Assembly: GCA_017460845.1 (NCBI GenBank)
Contig: JAFUAE010000153.1
Location: 1-32,092, forward strand
Length of the DNA: 32,092 bases
Direction: 5' to 3'
Origin: Lachnospiraceae bacterium
Lineage (GTDB): Bacteria; Bacillota; Clostridia; Lachnospirales; Lachnospiraceae
Shown here piece by piece: positions 8,495 through 16,066 of this stretch. A program made the position numbers and the translations under genes. The notes beneath the pieces were generated by a model, which searched no databases, was not told where the DNA came from, and worked only from the letters and a program-made list of their open reading frames with translations. The first letter of the stretch is position 1, and every line of letters begins with the position of its first letter.

Positions 8495-8690
8495 GTCATC
8501 TGATAAGAGGTGCGGCTGCGAAGAGTAGACCGGGATCCCGGAGACGGGAGAGGGCGAAAGGCAAGGCCGCCGAAGGGGTATCCGGACATATATCCGGGCA
8601 GCCGTTAAGCTCAAATTACAGAAAACTCTGTGTCAGCAGCTGTCCGCAGGAAGGTTCCGGATGCAGCCTGGGACGCCGGAGAATATCCGT
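8495..8690 (+). ncRNA. Lysine riboswitch (L-box) aptamer
   Basis: The leader holds the conserved L-box blocks in order: GATAAGAGGTGCGGC with AAGAGTAGA (8502-8529), GGGCGAAAGGC near 8552, GCCGCCGAAG near 8566, a P3 helix CCGGA/TCCGG (8582-8597), a P4 helix with CAGCCGT opposite CAGCTGTCC (to about 8645), a long P5, and the closing GGAGAATATC (8678-8687) pairing with the opening GATA. These match the B. subtilis lysC leader pattern from memory. Free lysine binds the five-way junction. In most members lysine promotes termination, giving an OFF switch. It is followed by a terminator at 8759 and then the Nif3-like gene. Confidence 0.9.
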
Positions 8691-8758
8691 CGTACTGTCG
8701 CATGAGGCAATCGTGCGGTGCGCTGTCGTGATTTTATATTGCAGCAGATCAGGTCATG

Positions 8759-8785
8759 ATGAAGGCATCATGGCCTTCATTTTTA
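8759..8785 (+). terminator. Riboswitch expression-platform terminator
   Basis: ATGAAGGC (8759-8766) pairs with GCCTTCAT (8773-8780) around a 6-base loop, followed by TTTTATATT. It lies 70 bp past the aptamer and 22 bp before the start codon, the normal place for a transcription-terminating expression platform. The ribosome site lies just after it. Confidence 0.85.
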
Positions 8786-8807
8786 TATTACCCCAGAAAG
8801 GATGTAT

Positions 8808-9836
8808 ATGACGAAAGTAAAAGATGTACTGACCGCATTGGACGACCTGACAAACGGACGCTGTGTCAAGGGACCGGGAGACTGGGCGGCAGCCAACAAC
8901 CCGTGGGTCGTTACCAAATCCTCAGGGATTCCCGGAAAAGCCATCGTTGAGGTCCCGGGACTGGTATTCGGCAACATGGAGGACGAAGTCCACAAAATCG
9001 CCGTCTGCATGACACTGACGGAGAGCGTGATCGAGCTTGCCGCGGCGACAGGTGTGCAGGCAATCGTTTCCCACCACCCGGTAGCGGATGCGGCCAATTC
9101 CGGCGGTGTTCTGATGAAGTATTATCTCGGGATATACCATCTGGCGCATTTCGAACTGCATGAGGCCTTTCACGGGACCCATCCGGGCATTCCGTGGCTG
9201 CACGGGCATAAGCCGGTCTTTGCTTCCGTTCATTACGGCGGGATCCCCGGCAACATCGTCTATGTCGGAGACGTGCTTCCGGAGATCAATACAATCGGAG
9301 ACCTGATCTCCCGTCTGGATAATCTGATGAATGCCGATATGGACCGTCATATGCTCGAGGTCGAGCGCAGGGAGCGCGGCGTCAGGGAAATTGAAGAAAC
9401 CAGTGTTGCGGCGTGCGCGAAAATTATGATTGGAAAACCGGAGAATCCGGTGAAAAAAGTGATCCATATGTTCCCGCACTGCGGATTTGCGCCTGAGCAT
9501 CTGAAGAAGCTGAAGGAGGATTATCCGGAAGTGGATACAGTGATCGCATCCATCAGCCGCGTCTATCCGGGCCATCCGCTGCTGGAGACGGCTGAGGAGC
9601 TCGGACTGAATTTTGTCTGCGGCAACTCCCATGCGCTGGAGATTTTTGAAAACGGTGTGCCCCTGGCCAGGGCCCTGAAGAATCATCTGCCGGACTGTGA
9701 AGTCGTGATCTTCCGGGAGAGGCAGACAAGCACTCCGCTGGAGTCCTTCGGTTCTGACGGGATCCGGGAATACGGGGACAGGATCGCAGGGGAGTACCTG
9801 CACAGAAAGCCGATGGACGTCGCGCACCGCCCGTGA
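8808..9836 (+). CDS. Nif3-like dinuclear-metal protein
   Basis: A 342-residue soluble protein. The motif QAIVSHHPVADA (H89, H90) near the end of the first domain, and GNSHALEIFENG near the C-terminus, fit the metal-ligand motifs of Nif3/YbgI-type toroidal proteins, which bind two metal ions. Their biochemical role is unsettled; some are annotated as GTP cyclohydrolase type 2-like. The N-terminus diverges from standard Nif3, lacking the usual WDN-GLQ segment, so a specialised subfamily is likely. I chose ATG 8808 because AGAAAGG lies 6 bases upstream; the ATG at 8802 is too close to it. The gene lies directly behind a lysine riboswitch, an unusual position for this family, which suggests its substrate or partner concerns lysine or a lysine derivative. 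Family call moderate to good; function unknown. Confidence 0.78.
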   Translation: MTKVKDVLTALDDLTNGRCVKGPGDWAAANNPWVVTKSSGIPGKAIVEVPGLVFGNMEDEVHKIAVCMTLTESVIELAAATGVQAIVSHHPVADAANSGGVLMKYYLGIYHLAHFELHEAFHGTHPGIPWLHGHKPVFASVHYGGIPGNIVYVGDVLPEINTIGDLISRLDNLMNADMDRHMLEVERRERGVREIEETSVAACAKIMIGKPENPVKKVIHMFPHCGFAPEHLKKLKEDYPEVDTVIASISRVYPGHPLLETAEELGLNFVCGNSHALEIFENGVPLARALKNHLPDCEVVIFRERQTSTPLESFGSDGIREYGDRIAGEYLHRKPMDVAHRP

Positions 9837-9953
9837 TCATTCCGGATGCGGCGCACAGCACCCTTTCTGATCCTCAATTCGGTCAAAGAGGCAATACGGC
9901 AGCAGCCGGACTTATGGGTGTATCCGGATGCAAAACCGGCCGTTCCGTTTTAA

Positions 9954-10046
9954 TAAGCTTCATGACAGCTGCGCTGTCGTTTCACATACATGAAAGTAGC
10001 GCTCATCTGCGCTCTCACGAGCTTGACTCGCTGACTTTCATAGTAA
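9954..10046 (+). repeat. 92-bp structured repeat, copy A
   Basis: It begins TAAGCTTCATGACAGCTGCG, forms a GACAGC/GCTGTC hairpin, and then has arms ATGAAAGTAGCG (9990-10001) and CGCT-G-ACTTTCAT (10029-10041), ending TAGTAA. A matching unit lies at 29753-29844. Copies differ in the central loop but keep the pairing, which suggests a mobile or structurally maintained element. Confidence 0.8.
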
Positions 10047-10409
10047 CTACGCATACATGAGCTAACGCACACATGGAATGAGCGCTCGTTACAACTCGCT
10101 GCATTTCATAGTGAAAGTAGCGCATCCCCTTCGCCCTTCGGGCTCGGCAGCTAAAGCATCCATCTCAAAACGGATCGCTTCGCTCTCCTATGAGATAGGA
10201 TCGCTGACTTTCATAGTAAACTTCATGCGATAAATCGCATGACCAGTTATATGAGCTTACGGATGACTCCGTGCTGCGCACTCACGTCATCCTCAACCTG
10301 AGCTCGCATCATAATGCGAACTCTCGCGGTATTCGTCGAGTATCGACATGCGAGCATGTCCATACTCTCCTCATTACTACCGCGGATATTCGGAAATCGT
10401 CCCGCTCCT

Positions 10410-10428
10410 AAAGTCGCGTGACTTTTTT
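10410..10428 (+). terminator. Terminator-like hairpin before the GATE gene
   Basis: AAAGTC (10410-10415) pairs with GACTTT (10420-10425) around GCGT, followed by further Ts. The 6-bp AT-containing stem is modest, so termination may be partial. If active it would separate the Nif3-like gene from the GATE gene. Confidence 0.5.
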
Positions 10429-10569
10429 CCTCATACTGGTTGCCTCATCAAGTGTCCGATTTACCGTGCGTACTTCGTACGCCCGTAAATCTTCCACTTT
10501 CTGAGAGCTCATATAGTAAATACAGGAAGCAACATCATATAGTTTAGGTTTTTTGATTGAGAGGTTTGT

Positions 10570-11712
10570 ATGAATCAGAACGAAACCAATGTAAACATTA
10601 GCAAAGAGGACAGAAAGAAATGGCAGCCGATCGAGAAGGTCGGACTGGTGCTCTTCATCCTGTTTCTCGCGTGCATCTTCTTTGCGCACAAGCAGTTCTC
10701 CGGCGCATTCAACGCTATGTTTGAGCGTGCATATAAGATGTTTGAGTTCTATCTTTTCGGTGCTTCCATGTTGGGCGCGACAATCGTCGTATCCATTATG
10801 ACGGGCCGTGTTCTGGAGCGTCTCGGATTTACGGATGCCCTGATGCGCATTTTCCTGCCGGTTATGAAGTATATCAACGTCAACGCTGCAGTTGTCGTCG
10901 GTATCATTTACAACATTCTCGGCGATGTCAATGCGGCCGGCAAGATCGCAGGACCGGTCGTCAAGAAGGCAGGCTGCACCAGAGATGAGCAGAAGATCGC
11001 AATTGCGACACTGACCAATGCGCCGGCATCATTTTCCATTATCGTGCTCGGTATTATTGCTCTGTCAACTGCCGGCATCAACCCGCTTCCGGTCATGCTG
11101 GTCGGTATTTTCCTTCCGATCATTCTGGTCCCGGCATTCCTCAAGCTTTTCTGGAGAGACACCCATGCAGCTGAGATCGAGGATCTTCCCCGCTTCACTC
11201 CGGATACCGGCGTGATGGATCTGATCTTCGGTTCTGCAAGGGAAGGCGTTACCACCGTGCTGACCCTGATCCTGCCGGCAGGCTGCGCTGTATTTGCAAT
11301 CATCGGTCTGCTTGAGTATTTCGGCATCTGGGGAGTTGTTACGACAGCCATCGGCTCTGTTCTTCAGGTCATCGGCATTGAGCCGACAACAGGTCTGCAG
11401 ACCATCACCGTTGCGGGTACACTTGCGGCCAAGACACTTGGCACCATGGTTTCCCCGGCGACAGCGGAAGCTGCGGAGGGTGCGCTTTATGCAGCACTTG
11501 CTGATCCGGGCGTCAAGAAGCTGATTATCGGATCCTTTATCCTTGCCAATTCCTCCTTCCCGATCCAGGTTCCGCTGGGACAGATCCCCGCAGTCTGGAC
11601 AGGCGTTGTGGACCTCAGCACCCGTGAAATTATGACCTCTGCTCTGATCGGATGTCTTATCCGTCTGATCTATGCGGCGATTATCGCGAATCTGTTCGGA
11701 TTGATTCTGTAA
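10570..11712 (+). CDS. GATE (nucleoside-recognition) domain membrane protein, YjiH-like
   Basis: A 380-residue integral membrane protein with about nine to ten hydrophobic helices. The pattern around residues 60-150 (an MTGRVLERLG segment, then IYNILGDVNAAGKIAGPVV, and TNAPASFSIIVLGI) matches Gate domains, found in nucleoside carriers, SpmA/SpmB and YjiH. A second half repeats the architecture (GSAREGVTTVLTLILPAG). These proteins are presumed transporters, but the name of the domain does not fix the substrate. The start follows GAGAGG. Downstream, 116 bp away, is the flavoprotein gene; upstream is the hairpin tract and then a lysine-riboswitch gene. A lysine-related transport role is plausible inference, not proven. 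Confidence 0.85.
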   Translation: MNQNETNVNISKEDRKKWQPIEKVGLVLFILFLACIFFAHKQFSGAFNAMFERAYKMFEFYLFGASMLGATIVVSIMTGRVLERLGFTDALMRIFLPVMKYINVNAAVVVGIIYNILGDVNAAGKIAGPVVKKAGCTRDEQKIAIATLTNAPASFSIIVLGIIALSTAGINPLPVMLVGIFLPIILVPAFLKLFWRDTHAAEIEDLPRFTPDTGVMDLIFGSAREGVTTVLTLILPAGCAVFAIIGLLEYFGIWGVVTTAIGSVLQVIGIEPTTGLQTITVAGTLAAKTLGTMVSPATAEAAEGALYAALADPGVKKLIIGSFILANSSFPIQVPLGQIPAVWTGVVDLSTREIMTSALIGCLIRLIYAAIIANLFGLIL

Positions 11713-11747
11713 AACCGCGGGAACTGTTCAGGATCCCGTTTTTACAG

Positions 11748-11816
11748 GCACAGGAGTGAAATACAATTCAGAGAGCCCTGTGCACCGGACGATGCATGGG
11801 GCTCTGCTTTGTTTTT
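11748..11816 (+). promoter_or_regulatory. Candidate attenuator: mutually exclusive hairpins before the flavoprotein gene
   Basis: Hairpin 1 pairs GCACAGG (11748-11754) with CCTGTGC (11777-11783). Hairpin 2 pairs AGAGCCC (11772-11778) with GGGCTCT (11799-11805), extended by TGCA/TGCA and followed by GCTTTGTTTTT. The two share bases 11777-11778 and hairpin 1 blocks the inner part of hairpin 2, giving antiterminator/terminator geometry. The ribosome site AAGGAGT immediately follows. The pairings are visible; the switch function and its signal are inference. Confidence 0.5.
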
Positions 11817-11828
11817 AAGGAGTACAAA

Positions 11829-13112
11829 ATGAAAGTAATTATTGTCGGAGGCGGATGGGCAGGCACCAGTGCTGCAGTTGCAGCTGCAAATGCAGGCGCC
11901 GAGGTGACTGTGCTGGAACGCGCAGATATGCTGCTCGGGACAGGACTGGTCGGCGGCATCATGAGAAATAACGGCCGTTATACGGCTGCAGAGGAGGCAA
12001 TCGCACTGGGAGGCGGAGAAGTCTTCCAGACGATCGATGCCAACTGCAGACACAAAAACATTAATTTCCCGGGGCACGAGCATGCAAGCCTGTATGACAT
12101 TTCCCTGATGGAGCCCGCGATCCGCAGGCTGCTCGATTCAAAGGGCGTCAACTATATGCTGCAGGCCAGGATGCAGGACGTGGAAAAGGAAGGCAATGCC
12201 GTAAAGGCGGTGATCCTTACGGACGGAACCAGGATCGAAGGTGATGTCTTTATCGATGCGACAGGAAGCGCCGGCCCTATGAATAACTGTTCCAAGTACG
12301 GCAACGGCTGCTGCATGTGCATTCTCCGCTGTCCGACCTTCGGCGGCAGAGTCAGTCTGGTCGGAAAGGCCGGCATCGAAGAGAAGATGGGTAAAAAGGC
12401 AGACGGCTCCATCGGTGCAATGAGCGGTTCCTGCAAGCTTCTGAAGGATTCCCTGAGCCAGGAAATCCAGGATGAGTTAAATGCAAAGGGCGTTGTAGTC
12501 GTACCGATCCCGGAAGAGCTCAAGAAGGGTGAAAGCATTCTGGCCAAGAAGGCATGTCAGCAGTATGCGCTCCCGGCCTATGCCAACAACATTATCCTTC
12601 TGGATACGGGACATGCCAAGCTGATGACGCCTTACTATCCGCTGGATATGCTGCGCCAGGTCCCGGGCTTTGAAAATGCCCGTTATGAAGATCCGTATTC
12701 GGGCGGCAGGGGCAATTCGATGAGATACATGGCGCTTGCACCGAGAGACAATGCGCTCAAGGTCATCGGTCTCGACAATGTTTTCTGCGGCGGCGAGAAG
12801 GCAGGACTTCTGGTAGGACATACAGAGGCAATCGTAACAGGTACGCTGGCCGGTCATAATGCGGTCCGCCATGCGCTTGGCATGGAGCTTCTGGTACTTC
12901 CGGAGGAGATTGCGATCGGCGAGGCAATCAGTTATGTCAATGCCCAGATGCAGACGGAGGAAGGTATGACAAAGAAGTATACCTTCTCGGGCTCGGTTTA
13001 TTTTGAGCACATGAAAGAAAAAGGTCTGTATCTTACCGATCCGGCTGAAATCACTGCAAAGATCGAAAAGCTCGGATTAAAGGATGTATATCGTCAGAAA
13101 CTGGTTTCATAA
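11829..13112 (+). CDS. FAD-dependent oxidoreductase, GidA/TrmFO-like, cysteine-rich
   Basis: A 427-residue flavoprotein. The N-terminus MKVIIVGGGWAGTSAAVAAA is an intact Rossmann FAD-binding glycine motif, with the acidic ribose-binding E30 following. The C-terminal YYPLDMLRQVPGF and FCGGEKAGLLVGHTEAIVTG recall GidA/TrmFO-type folds. Residues C154, C161, C162, C164 and C168 form a dense cysteine cluster (NGCCMCILRCPTFGG), either redox-active or a metal/Fe-S site. It is shorter than MnmG and is not the tRNA-modifying enzyme by architecture. The start follows AAGGAGT. It lies downstream of the GATE gene with a candidate attenuator in between. The substrate is unknown; the neighbourhood suggests a lysine-linked oxidation. 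Confidence 0.85.
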   Translation: MKVIIVGGGWAGTSAAVAAANAGAEVTVLERADMLLGTGLVGGIMRNNGRYTAAEEAIALGGGEVFQTIDANCRHKNINFPGHEHASLYDISLMEPAIRRLLDSKGVNYMLQARMQDVEKEGNAVKAVILTDGTRIEGDVFIDATGSAGPMNNCSKYGNGCCMCILRCPTFGGRVSLVGKAGIEEKMGKKADGSIGAMSGSCKLLKDSLSQEIQDELNAKGVVVVPIPEELKKGESILAKKACQQYALPAYANNIILLDTGHAKLMTPYYPLDMLRQVPGFENARYEDPYSGGRGNSMRYMALAPRDNALKVIGLDNVFCGGEKAGLLVGHTEAIVTGTLAGHNAVRHALGMELLVLPEEIAIGEAISYVNAQMQTEEGMTKKYTFSGSVYFEHMKEKGLYLTDPAEITAKIEKLGLKDVYRQKLVS

Positions 13113-13121
13113 GAATGATCG

Positions 13122-13174
13122 ATCCGGCATAGGGCGCAAGGGACGAAAGTCCCCGCTGTTATGCCGGATTTTTT
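13122..13174 (+). terminator. Terminator of the flavoprotein gene with a nested hairpin
   Basis: ATCCGGCATA (13122-13131) pairs perfectly with TATGCCGGAT (13160-13169), followed by a T-run to 13174. The 28-base loop is itself structured: GGGAC-GAAA-GTCCC at 13140-13153. A terminator with a stable inner GAAA-capped stem is less usual than a plain loop. Confidence 0.85.
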
Positions 13175-13210
13175 GAACGGACAATGTTATTAAAGCGGAG
13201 GCGAAGCAAT

Positions 13211-14290
13211 ATGAAAAGCAGAAGCATTTACAGTCGGATTCTGGCAGCGGGTCTGGGGCTGCTCCTTGCAGGCTCCATGCCGGTCTATGCGGAGGGCACC
13301 GGTCCCGCGGCAGCCGGCACGAACGGGGGCGTGATCTACGCGCCGGGGGTGATCCCTGCAAATGCAAATGGCGGGGATACTGTTCAGAATGCGGGCAGTC
13401 AGCAGAAAACGGAGGTTACCCCCCAGGCCGGCACAGCTGCACAGCCTTCCGCAGCTTCAGCAGCATCCTCACAGACTGTATCCGAAAAAGCATCAGCAGC
13501 ACCGGCCGCGCAGACTGCAGCCGCATCGTCCGGGCACAGAAAAACGGCGGAAGAACTGCAGGCCGCAATGGCCGCAGTTCCGGCAGGCCCTGCAAAAGCA
13601 GAGTGGGGGACCTTTTTCCTCGGCAACAACCTGCCGCCGAGAAATGACGAGGACGAAGCCTATCTCAGATCCTTCCACGCTTACGCCATGGTGCCGACAG
13701 AGCAGAAGATCGCCTATCTGACCTTTGATGAAGGCTATGAAAACGGCTATACTCCGGCAATTCTGGATGTGCTGGCAAAGCATCATGTAAAAGCAGCATT
13801 TTTCTGTACCGGAAGCTTTGTCAAAGAGTCTCCGGAACTGGTCAGACGCTTTGCGGAAGAAGGGCATATCATTGCCAACCATACGCTGACGCATCCGGAC
13901 ATGATGAAGGTCGGCACATGGGAGGAATTCAGCCGTCAGCTTCTGAGCGTGGAAGACCGGGTAAAAGCGATTACGGGCAAGGATATGCCAAGGTATTACA
14001 GACCGCCGGCAGGAGCCTACAGCGAGGCGCAGCTTCGCATGGCGGACGCTATGGGGTTCCGCACCGTTTTCTGGAGTGTCGCGTATAAAGACTGGGATAC
14101 CAAGGCCCAGCCGACGCATGAAAAAGCGATGAATTACCTGACGACCAGGATCCATCCGGGTGCGATTATCCTGCTGCACGCGGTATCAAAGACAAATGCG
14201 GAGATCATGGATCAGCTGCTGACGACCTGGGAACAGATGGGATACACCTTCAAGACTCTGGATGAACTGCCGGACGGTCTGTCGGAATAA
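13211..14290 (+). CDS. pdaA: PdaA-like polysaccharide deacetylase (muramic delta-lactam de-N-acetylase)
   Basis: A 359-residue secreted protein. It has a signal peptide at residues 1-27 (basic start, hydrophobic core, PVYA-E cleavage region) and an Ala/Gln/Ser/Pro-rich linker to about residue 115. A NodB-type deacetylase domain follows, with LTFDEGYENGYTPAIL (D173 base, E174 at the usual second-acid place) and metal ligands H224 and H228 in NHTLTHPDMM. RPPAGAYSE, an FWS-x-A-x-x-DW segment, and IHPGAIILLHAVSKTNAE match B. subtilis PdaA closely, where YENGYT and HAISKDNAE are equivalent. PdaA removes the N-acetyl group from muramic acid on the way to the muramic delta-lactam of spore cortex, so a spore-former is suggested. 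ATG 13211 follows AGCGGAGGCG. The long low-complexity linker is longer than in PdaA. Confidence 0.9.
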   Translation: MKSRSIYSRILAAGLGLLLAGSMPVYAEGTGPAAAGTNGGVIYAPGVIPANANGGDTVQNAGSQQKTEVTPQAGTAAQPSAASAASSQTVSEKASAAPAAQTAAASSGHRKTAEELQAAMAAVPAGPAKAEWGTFFLGNNLPPRNDEDEAYLRSFHAYAMVPTEQKIAYLTFDEGYENGYTPAILDVLAKHHVKAAFFCTGSFVKESPELVRRFAEEGHIIANHTLTHPDMMKVGTWEEFSRQLLSVEDRVKAITGKDMPRYYRPPAGAYSEAQLRMADAMGFRTVFWSVAYKDWDTKAQPTHEKAMNYLTTRIHPGAIILLHAVSKTNAEIMDQLLTTWEQMGYTFKTLDELPDGLSE

Positions 14291-14342
14291 GCGGCGGAAG
14301 CTTATTAAAATTAAAGCGGAAAGCCGGGATTATTGGCTTAAA

Positions 14343-14373
14343 TAAAAAAAACTCCCTGCTGCAGGGAGTTTTT
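14343..14373. terminator. Bidirectional terminator between pdaA and tRNA-Pro
   Basis: AACTCCC (14350-14356) pairs with GGGAGTT (14364-14370), with further GC pairing in the loop, flanked by an A-run and Ts. It serves pdaA on plus and the tRNA on minus. Confidence 0.85.
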
Positions 14374-14379
14374 CTCATA

Positions 14380-14453
14380 TCGGGGCGACAGGATTTGAAC
14401 CTGCGGCCTCTCGGCCCCCAGCCGAACGCTCTACCAAACTGAGCCACGCCCCG
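14380..14453 (-). tRNA. tRNA-Pro (anticodon GGG)
   Basis: On the minus strand acceptor CGGGGCG pairs with CGCCCCG, discriminator A. The anticodon stem TTCGG/CCGAG holds loop CTGGGGG, giving anticodon GGG. D-arm GCTCAGTTTGGTAGAGC and T arm GCAGGTTCAAATCCTGT are intact. 74 nt with no encoded CCA. The downstream hairpin at 14350 is its likely terminator. Confidence 0.95.
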
Positions 14454-14568
14454 AATCAACAAACACTATTGTAGTCAATACCGGCAAAAAAAGCAATCCC
14501 CTTTTGCATAACTGCATCCGGATCCGCAATCCGGGCACAGCCAGATCAAAAGGACGGAGAATATTGCG

Positions 14569-14601
14569 AAAAACAAAAGTCCCTCCGGAAACCGGAGGGA
14601 C
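14569..14601 (-). terminator. Terminator of the alcohol dehydrogenase gene
   Basis: GTCCCTCCGG (14579-14588) pairs with CCGGAGGGAC (14592-14601) around AAA; the minus strand continues into TTTTGTTTTT. It is 34 bp past the stop codon. Confidence 0.9.
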
Positions 14602-14634
14602 AAAATGCATATAGTTCAGTTCTGTCGTTCAGGA

Positions 14635-15852
14635 TCAGAAATCTACTTCTGTATCATAATAGCAGCACTTCAGAAGCTTCTCCATCTCCTCCTGGGACGG
14701 CTGTCTCGGGTTGGAGCCGGTGCATGCGTCAAGGATCGCATTTGCTGCGATGTCGTGGAGTCTCTCAAGGAAGATATTCTCCGGAACGAAGCCCTGCTCT
14801 GTCGGATAGCTGTCAGCGCCGTAGTGCTGGATGCAGTGCGGGATGTTCAGCTTATCGTTGAGACCGCGGATATATGCGATCAGGTTGGCAACCTTCTCGT
14901 CATCGTCAGCGCCGCCGAGGTGCATATAGTCAGCAATCACGCCGTAACGCTTTTTAGCTTCTTCATTCTTCGCATTGAACGCGATGACCTTCGGAAGATA
15001 CATAGCGTTTGCTGCGCCGTGGATGATATGAGCACCCTGGTCTGCGAAGATCGCGCCGGTCTTGTGTGCCATGGAGTGAACGATGCCGAGCAGTCCGGAT
15101 GAGAATGCGATACCTGCAAGACACTGTGCGCTGTGCATGTTGTCACGTGCAGTCATATCCTCGTTATAGGAATCTACCAGATCTCTCTGGATCATCTCGA
15201 TCGCACGGATTGCCGGAGCATCCGTAAACTCGCTGTGAACGGTAGAAACATAAGCCTCGATGGCGTGGGTCAGAGCATCCATGCCGGTATGAGCGACCAG
15301 CTTCTTCGGCATAGTCTCTGCAAGCTCCGGATCAACAATTGCTACATCCGGTGTGATCTCGAAGTCAGCGATCGGATATTTGATGCCCTTCTCATAGTCA
15401 GTGATGATAGAGAATGCGGTAACTTCCGTTGCGGTGCCGGAGGTGGAAGAAACTGCGCAGAACTTAGCCTTTGTTCTCAGCTTCGGAAGACCGAATACCT
15501 TGCACATATCTTCGAATGTGGTCTCCGGATACTCATACTTGATCCACATTGCCTTTGCAGCATCGATCGGTGAGCCGCCGCCGATCGCTACGATCCAGTC
15601 AGGCTGGAACTCCTGCATGACTGCAGCGCCGCGCATTACAGTATCAACTGACGGATCGGACTCGATACCCTCAAATACAGTTACTTCCATGCCGGCCTCT
15701 TCCAGATAGCTCTTAGCTCTGTCAAGGAAACCGAAACGCTTCATGGAACCGCCGCCCACACAAATAATGGCCTTCTTGCCCTCAAAACCCTTCAGCGCCT
15801 CAAGTGCGCCTTTTCCATGATAAAGGTCTCTCGGGTTCGTAAATCTCTGCAT
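14635..15852 (-). CDS. Iron-type (group III) alcohol dehydrogenase
   Basis: A 405-residue cytoplasmic NAD(P)H-linked oxidoreductase of the Fe-ADH family, reducing aldehydes to alcohols or the reverse. The nucleotide-binding domain shows VAIGGGSPIDAAKAM (residues 88-102) and FCAVSSTSGTATEVT (131-145). The metal ligands of this family map to D192 and H196 in MDALTHA, H259 in HSMAHKTGA and H278 in HGAANAM. The spacing between the last two is five residues longer than in FucO, a small insertion. The start is ATG 15852 after a strong AGGAGGAG; an open frame continues upstream to 15930 without a better start. The substrate is probably a short-chain alcohol or aldehyde from fermentation, but cannot be fixed. 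The gene is single, with its own promoter and terminator. Confidence 0.94.
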   Translation of the reverse strand: MQRFTNPRDLYHGKGALEALKGFEGKKAIICVGGGSMKRFGFLDRAKSYLEEAGMEVTVFEGIESDPSVDTVMRGAAVMQEFQPDWIVAIGGGSPIDAAKAMWIKYEYPETTFEDMCKVFGLPKLRTKAKFCAVSSTSGTATEVTAFSIITDYEKGIKYPIADFEITPDVAIVDPELAETMPKKLVAHTGMDALTHAIEAYVSTVHSEFTDAPAIRAIEMIQRDLVDSYNEDMTARDNMHSAQCLAGIAFSSGLLGIVHSMAHKTGAIFADQGAHIIHGAANAMYLPKVIAFNAKNEEAKKRYGVIADYMHLGGADDDEKVANLIAYIRGLNDKLNIPHCIQHYGADSYPTEQGFVPENIFLERLHDIAANAILDACTGSNPRQPSQEEMEKLLKCCYYDTEVDF

Positions 15853-15931
15853 AATAATCTCCTCCTCACTTAGTACTGTCCGGGATACCGTCTGCCGGCA
15901 TCCGGCAAAAAAACAAACGGATTTCAGCATG

Positions 15932-15979
15932 ATTCTGAAATCTGTTATGATTTTAACATTCCGGTTTTCAGAATGTCAA
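15932..15979 (-). promoter_or_regulatory. Promoter with an overlapping inverted repeat before the alcohol dehydrogenase
   Basis: On the minus strand TTGACA (15974-15979) and TAAAAT (15950-15955) are 18 bp apart. The arms ATTCTGAAA (15932-15940) and TTTCAGAAT (15966-15974) form a 9-bp inverted repeat, one arm touching the -35 box and the other lying at the start region. This is a natural layout for a repressor operator; the protein is unknown. Confidence 0.6.
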
Positions 15980-16066
15980 TCGACGGGAAATCGGGTCCAA
16001 TACTTCTGTGCAAGTGCTGAATCAGACCACAGATGAATTGTGCAAGCCGCACAAGAGGTTTGTTTA

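Larger units (their letters stand above)
9837..10569 (+). other. Long non-coding tract of hairpins and repeats between the Nif3-like and GATE genes
   Basis: About 730 bp with no credible coding frame but dense short inverted repeats: GACAGC-TGC-GCTGTC at 9964-9978; ATGCGAT-AA-ATCGCAT at 10224-10239; GTGC-TGC-GCAC inside a GGATGAC/GTCATCC stem at 10261-10291; CATGC-GA-GCATG near 10348; a terminator-like AAAGTC-GCGT-GACTTTTTT at 10410-10428; and an imperfect hairpin ATTTAC/GTAAAT enclosing GCGTAC/GTACGC at 10459-10490. ACTTTCATAGTAA recurs at 10034-10046 and 10207-10219. No clear sigma-A promoter was found before the GATE gene. It may be a composite of repeat-element copies. Confidence 0.7.

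Noticed and set aside
8922..9827. A 301-residue minus-strand open frame opposite the Nif3-like gene
   Set aside because: It is a shadow frame without a ribosome site; the plus strand carries the riboswitch, start and metal motifs.
11829..13112. Calling the flavoprotein MnmG (GidA) or TrmFO
   Set aside because: It shares the FAD fold and a GidA-like C-terminal segment but is shorter than MnmG and carries a cysteine cluster not typical of either, so only a family-level call is safe.
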